DNA of 64,000 bases. It comes from JBDSSS01 sp963764195 (lineage in GTDB: Bacteria > Actinomycetota > Actinomycetes > Actinomycetales > Dermatophilaceae). Shown here piece after piece: positions 61,270 to 64,000 of the stretch. The notes beneath the pieces are model-generated. The model searched no databases. It had not been told where the DNA came from and saw nothing but the letters and a program-made list of their open reading frames with translations. Location of the stretch: positions 310,001-374,000 of the forward strand of contig CAVXRG010000003.1 of the NCBI GenBank assembly GCA_963764195.1, given 5' to 3'. Position 1 is the stretch's first letter. The number at the start of each line of letters is the position of its first letter. The translations under genes and the position numbers were made by a program.

Positions 61270-62265
61270 GTGGACCTGACTCCTGACGCCATGCCGGCGG
61301 TCAGCGTCGTGATGCCGCTGCGCAACGAGGAGCGCCACCTGGCCGACGCGGTTGCGGCCGTCGTCGACCAGGGCTACCCGGGTGACCTCGAGATCGTGCT
61401 CGCCGTCGGCCCCGGCCATGACGACACGCTGGGCGTCGCCCGCCGCCTCGCGGCCGCCGATGACCGGGTCGTCGTCGTCGAGAACCCGTCGGGCCGCACC
61501 CCGGACGCCCTGAACCTGGCCCTCGGCGCGTCCTCGAATGAGGTGATCGTGCGGGTCGACGGCCACGGCTTCCTCAGCCGGGGCTACATCGAGCACGCCG
61601 TGCGGCTCCTGGAGCAGACCGGAGCGGCGAACGTCGGCGGTGTGATGCTCGCGGTCGGTGTGACCGACTTCGAGAAGGCCGTGGCGGTCGCCATGCGCTC
61701 ACCCCTCGGGGTGGGCGGCGCGCGCTTCCACACGGGGGGCAGGCCCGGCCCCGCGGACACCGTCTACCTCGGGGTCTTCCGCCGGGAGGTCCTCGAGTCC
61801 GTCGGCGGCTACGACGCCCGCTTCGCCCGGGCCCAGGACTGGGAGCTCAACTACCGCATCCGGCAGGGTGGCGGCGTGGTGTGGTTCGACCCCGACCTCA
61901 CCGTCCAGTACCGACCCCGTCCGACGCTGCGTCAGCTCGCCCTCCAGTACCGCGACTACGGTCGGTGGCGTCGCGTCGTCGCGGCCCGGCACCAGGGCTC
62001 GATCAACCTGCGCTACCTCGCCCCGCCCACGGCGCTCGCCGCGTGCGCCCTCGGCCTCGTCGGCGGCCTCGTCTGGCGACCGCTCTGGCTCGTCCCCGCG
62101 GCCTACCTCGCCGGTGTCGGGGTCGGAGGGGTGGCGATCGCCCGCGACGAGGCCCCCACGGTCGCGGCGCGGCTGCCCGTCGTCCTCGCCACGATGCACT
62201 TCAGCTGGGGCTGGGGATTCCTCACGAGCCGACCCAACCACCTCATGGCGACAGACGGAGCATGA
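61270..62265 (+). CDS. Family 2 glycosyltransferase, ExoA-like
   Basis: 331 residues. GT-A domain: 'VSVVMPLRNEERHL', 'RVDGHGFLSRGYIEHA' (metal-site Asp), 'QDWELNYRIR' (acceptor/catalytic Asp-Trp). Two C-terminal membrane helices (about 255-290). Related to succinoglycan ExoA and other exopolysaccharide glycosyltransferases; adds a sugar on a lipid carrier at the inner face. GTG 61270 (ATG 61291 possible). Coupled by ATGA to the ABC permease. Confidence 0.9.
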   Translation: MDLTPDAMPAVSVVMPLRNEERHLADAVAAVVDQGYPGDLEIVLAVGPGHDDTLGVARRLAAADDRVVVVENPSGRTPDALNLALGASSNEVIVRVDGHGFLSRGYIEHAVRLLEQTGAANVGGVMLAVGVTDFEKAVAVAMRSPLGVGGARFHTGGRPGPADTVYLGVFRREVLESVGGYDARFARAQDWELNYRIRQGGGVVWFDPDLTVQYRPRPTLRQLALQYRDYGRWRRVVAARHQGSINLRYLAPPTALAACALGLVGGLVWRPLWLVPAAYLAGVGVGGVAIARDEAPTVAARLPVVLATMHFSWGWGFLTSRPNHLMATDGA

Positions 62266-63062
62266 TGATCATCGACCGCTACCGACGGGTCTGGAAACGA
62301 CGAGCCGTCCTGCGCACCCTCGTCGAGCGAGACCTGCGGGTGCGCTACGCCCGGAGCTGGCTCGGCTATGTCTGGACGATCATCGACCCGCTCGCCATGG
62401 CGCTGATCTACTTCGTCGTGTTCGTCGTCATCTTCCAGCGGCCCGACGCCGGGCACAAGCCCTACTTCCTCTTCCTGATCCTCGGTCTGCTGCCGTGGCA
62501 GTGGTTCAACGCCTCGGTCAACGAGAGTGCCCGAGCCCTGCTCGCCGAGGCCAAGCTGGTCCGGTCGACCAACCTGCCGCGCGAGCTGTGGGTGGTGCGC
62601 CTCGTCATTGCCAAGGGGATCGAGTTCCTCCTCTCGCTGCCGATCATCGCGGTCTTCGTCATCGTCTACGTCATCAGCGGTGACACCGTGCTCAACTGGC
62701 GGCTCGTCCTGTTTCCGGTGGCCCTCGTGATGCAGTTCGTGCTGCAGATCGGGGTGGGGCTGCTGCTCGCCCCGGCCACGGTGCTCGCCGACGACACGAT
62801 CCGGGTCGTGCGGATCGTGCTCCGACTGCTCTTCTACGGGACCCCGATCATCTACACGCTCGACATCGCCCCGGTCTGGCTGCAGAAGCTGCTGTGGTTC
62901 AACCCGCTCAGCGGCATCCTCGAGCTCTACCGGGCCGGGTTCTTCCCCGGGCCCCTGCAACTGGCCCCGCTCGTCATCGGGGCGCTGATGTCCGTCGGGC
63001 TGCTCGTGGCCGGGATCCTCGTCTTCGCGCGCCTCGAGCGTGCCGTCCTGAAGGAGATCTGA
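62262..63062 (+). CDS. ABC-2 polysaccharide-export permease (Wzm/TagG type)
   Basis: 266 residues with six hydrophobic segments; 'DLRVRYARSWLGYVW' near the N-terminus and 'LNPLSGILELYRAGFF' near the end (WFNPLSG...) are the ABC-2/TagG signature. Start ATG 62262 overlaps the GT2 stop; ATG 62265 is an equal choice. One nucleotide separates it from the ATPase gene. Exports a lipid-linked glycan. Confidence 0.92.
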   Translation: MMIIDRYRRVWKRRAVLRTLVERDLRVRYARSWLGYVWTIIDPLAMALIYFVVFVVIFQRPDAGHKPYFLFLILGLLPWQWFNASVNESARALLAEAKLVRSTNLPRELWVVRLVIAKGIEFLLSLPIIAVFVIVYVISGDTVLNWRLVLFPVALVMQFVLQIGVGLLLAPATVLADDTIRVVRIVLRLLFYGTPIIYTLDIAPVWLQKLLWFNPLSGILELYRAGFFPGPLQLAPLVIGALMSVGLLVAGILVFARLERAVLKEI

Positions 63063-63063
63063 C

Positions 63064-63822
63064 GTGGCTCAGCAGCAGGCCCCGGCGGCCCCGGTCATCG
63101 AGGTCGAGGGGATGGGGATCGAGTTCTACCGCTCCCGGCGGCGTCGGCTCTCCCTGCGCGAGATGGTCCTCAAGCGCGAGAACACCTCTCCGAAGGAGAC
63201 GTTCTGGGCGTTGCGCGACATCAACTTCTCCGTGGGGCCGGGTGAGGCGGTCGGCCTCGTCGGCTCCAACGGTGGCGGCAAGAGCACCCTGCTCAAGGTG
63301 ATCGCCGGGGTGCTGCTGCCCGACGCGGGCACGGTCCGGGTGGCCGGGGGCGTCGCCCCGCTCATCGAGCTCACCGGCGGGTTCCTCGGCGAGCTCACTG
63401 CCCGGGAGAACCTCCACCTGATGGCCGGCCTGCACGGGCTCACCCGTCCGGAGATCGAGGAGCGGTTCGAGGACATCGTCGACTTCGCCGGCCCCCAGGT
63501 CCGAGCCGGTCTCGACATGCCGTTCCGACACTTCTCCTCCGGGATGCAGGTCCGGCTCGGCTTCTCCCTCGTCACCGCGCTCGACGAGCCGACCATCCTC
63601 GTCGACGAGGTGCTGGCCGTGGGCGACAAGGACTTCCGGGAGAAGTGCTACGGCCGGATGGAGGACCTGCTCTCGGCGGGTCGCACCCTCTTCCTCGTGT
63701 CCCATTCCGAGCCCGACCTGCGCCGCTTCTGCACCCGAGGCCTCTACCTCAAGGCAGGCGAGCTCATTGCCGACGGATCGATGGACGACGTGCTCACCCT
63801 CTACAACCGGGCGACCCCGTGA
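63064..63822 (+). CDS. ABC transporter ATPase (Wzt/TagH type)
   Basis: 252 residues: Walker A 'GSNGGGKSTLLK', signature 'FSSGMQVRLGFS', Walker B 'TILVDEVLAVGD', switch His in 'LVSHSE'. Lacks the C-terminal carbohydrate-binding domain of Wzt, so the glycan is probably not chain-end recognised. GTG 63064. Partner is the preceding permease. Confidence 0.93.
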   Translation: MAQQQAPAAPVIEVEGMGIEFYRSRRRRLSLREMVLKRENTSPKETFWALRDINFSVGPGEAVGLVGSNGGGKSTLLKVIAGVLLPDAGTVRVAGGVAPLIELTGGFLGELTARENLHLMAGLHGLTRPEIEERFEDIVDFAGPQVRAGLDMPFRHFSSGMQVRLGFSLVTALDEPTILVDEVLAVGDKDFREKCYGRMEDLLSAGRTLFLVSHSEPDLRRFCTRGLYLKAGELIADGSMDDVLTLYNRATP

Positions 63823-64000
63823 TCAGCGCGCGGTCCACCCGCCGTCGACCACGACGTTGGAGCCCGTGACGAACGCGGAGTGCGGGGACGCGAGGAACAG
63901 GACCGCCGTCCGGATGTCGTCGGGCGTGCCTACGCGGCCCAGCATCGTCCGCCGGGCCAGCTCGGAGACAAAGCCAGGATCCATCGCGTCGGGGTGCTGT
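63823..64000 (-). CDS. SDR-family oxidoreductase (partial, C-terminal end only)
   Basis: Runs off the right edge. The 59 visible residues include 'MLGRVGTPDDIRTAVLFLAS' and 'FVTGSNVVVDGGWTAR', the C-terminal block of classical short-chain dehydrogenases. Catalytic residues lie outside the window. Stop lies right after the ABC ATPase (convergent, no gap). Confidence 0.9.
   Translation of the reverse strand, partial: QHPDAMDPGFVSELARRTMLGRVGTPDDIRTAVLFLASPHSAFVTGSNVVVDGGWTAR

Overview
The window is a contiguous, gene-dense chromosomal segment from a high-G+C actinobacterium. Coding frames are strongly GC3-biased and GTG starts are frequent. Marker genes include WhiB7, mycoredoxin, AdnAB, the 24-residue ribosomal protein bL37 and a mycothiol-type SigH/anti-sigma pair. 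Gene content and order point to Micrococcales, plausibly Intrasporangiaceae (Janibacter/Knoellia/Tetrasphaera-like). That placement is my inference; no 16S gene is present. I see no insertion sequence, prophage, CRISPR array or rRNA.

Region by region: 0-3.2 kb is a disaccharide phosphorylase (GH65) with its beta-phosphoglucomutase-like HAD partner. 3.2-34.9 kb resembles the Mycobacterium tuberculosis Rv3193c-Rv3211 neighbourhood: DEAD-box helicase, MiaE-like ferritin, DUF3107, TetR, MoeZ, an alkyltransferase-like protein fused to a VOC domain, AdnA/AdnB, a degenerate phosphotransferase, NudC, mycoredoxin, PPK2, UvrD2, WhiB7 with an attenuator-like leader, ABC1 kinase, a ThiF/TOMM-like protein, DUF5679, a YgjP-type peptidase, a Nudix protein, a zincin-like protein, MoaE, a Lon-like PDZ protease, a PPA1309-type protein and UPF0182. 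35.0 kb carries an initiator tRNA-Met. 35.2-38.5 kb is a likely envelope or metal-stress cassette (DoxX-like, DUF305 lipoprotein, SHOCT protein and an OmpR-type two-component system). 38.6-43.1 kb has a class V aminotransferase and a paired M16 peptidase operon. 43.1-50.3 kb resembles the Rv3221A-Rv3228 block: GNAT, HisN, RsgA, AroA, DoxX, SRAP, alpha/beta hydrolase, SigH, anti-SigH, bL37. 50.3-64 kb holds a low-GC intergenic island, two membrane HD-domain proteins (the first with two compensating frame changes), an MMPL exporter, a quinone-oxidoreductase-like MDR, a large FHA-FtsK/EssC-like ATPase, a GT2-ABC export operon and the end of an SDR.

Common themes are DNA repair (AdnAB, UvrD2, SRAP, ATL), thiol and antibiotic stress (SigH/RshA, mycoredoxin, WhiB7), nucleotide and polyphosphate housekeeping (NudC, PPK2, Nudix) and ribosome function (RsgA, bL37, DEAD helicase). 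Many gene pairs are coupled by 4-bp NTGA overlaps.

The most interesting non-genic signal is an 8-mer, GTATGCCG, found at least 18 times on both strands. It is written with otherwise rare codons (TAT, GCA, ATA) and also occurs between genes. Other points worth checking are the whiB7 leader (strong-RBS uORF plus intrinsic terminator), the ATL-VOC fusion, an orphan EssC-like ATPase, a probable CTG start for uvrD2, a probable leaderless promoter and the double frameshift in the first HD-domain gene.
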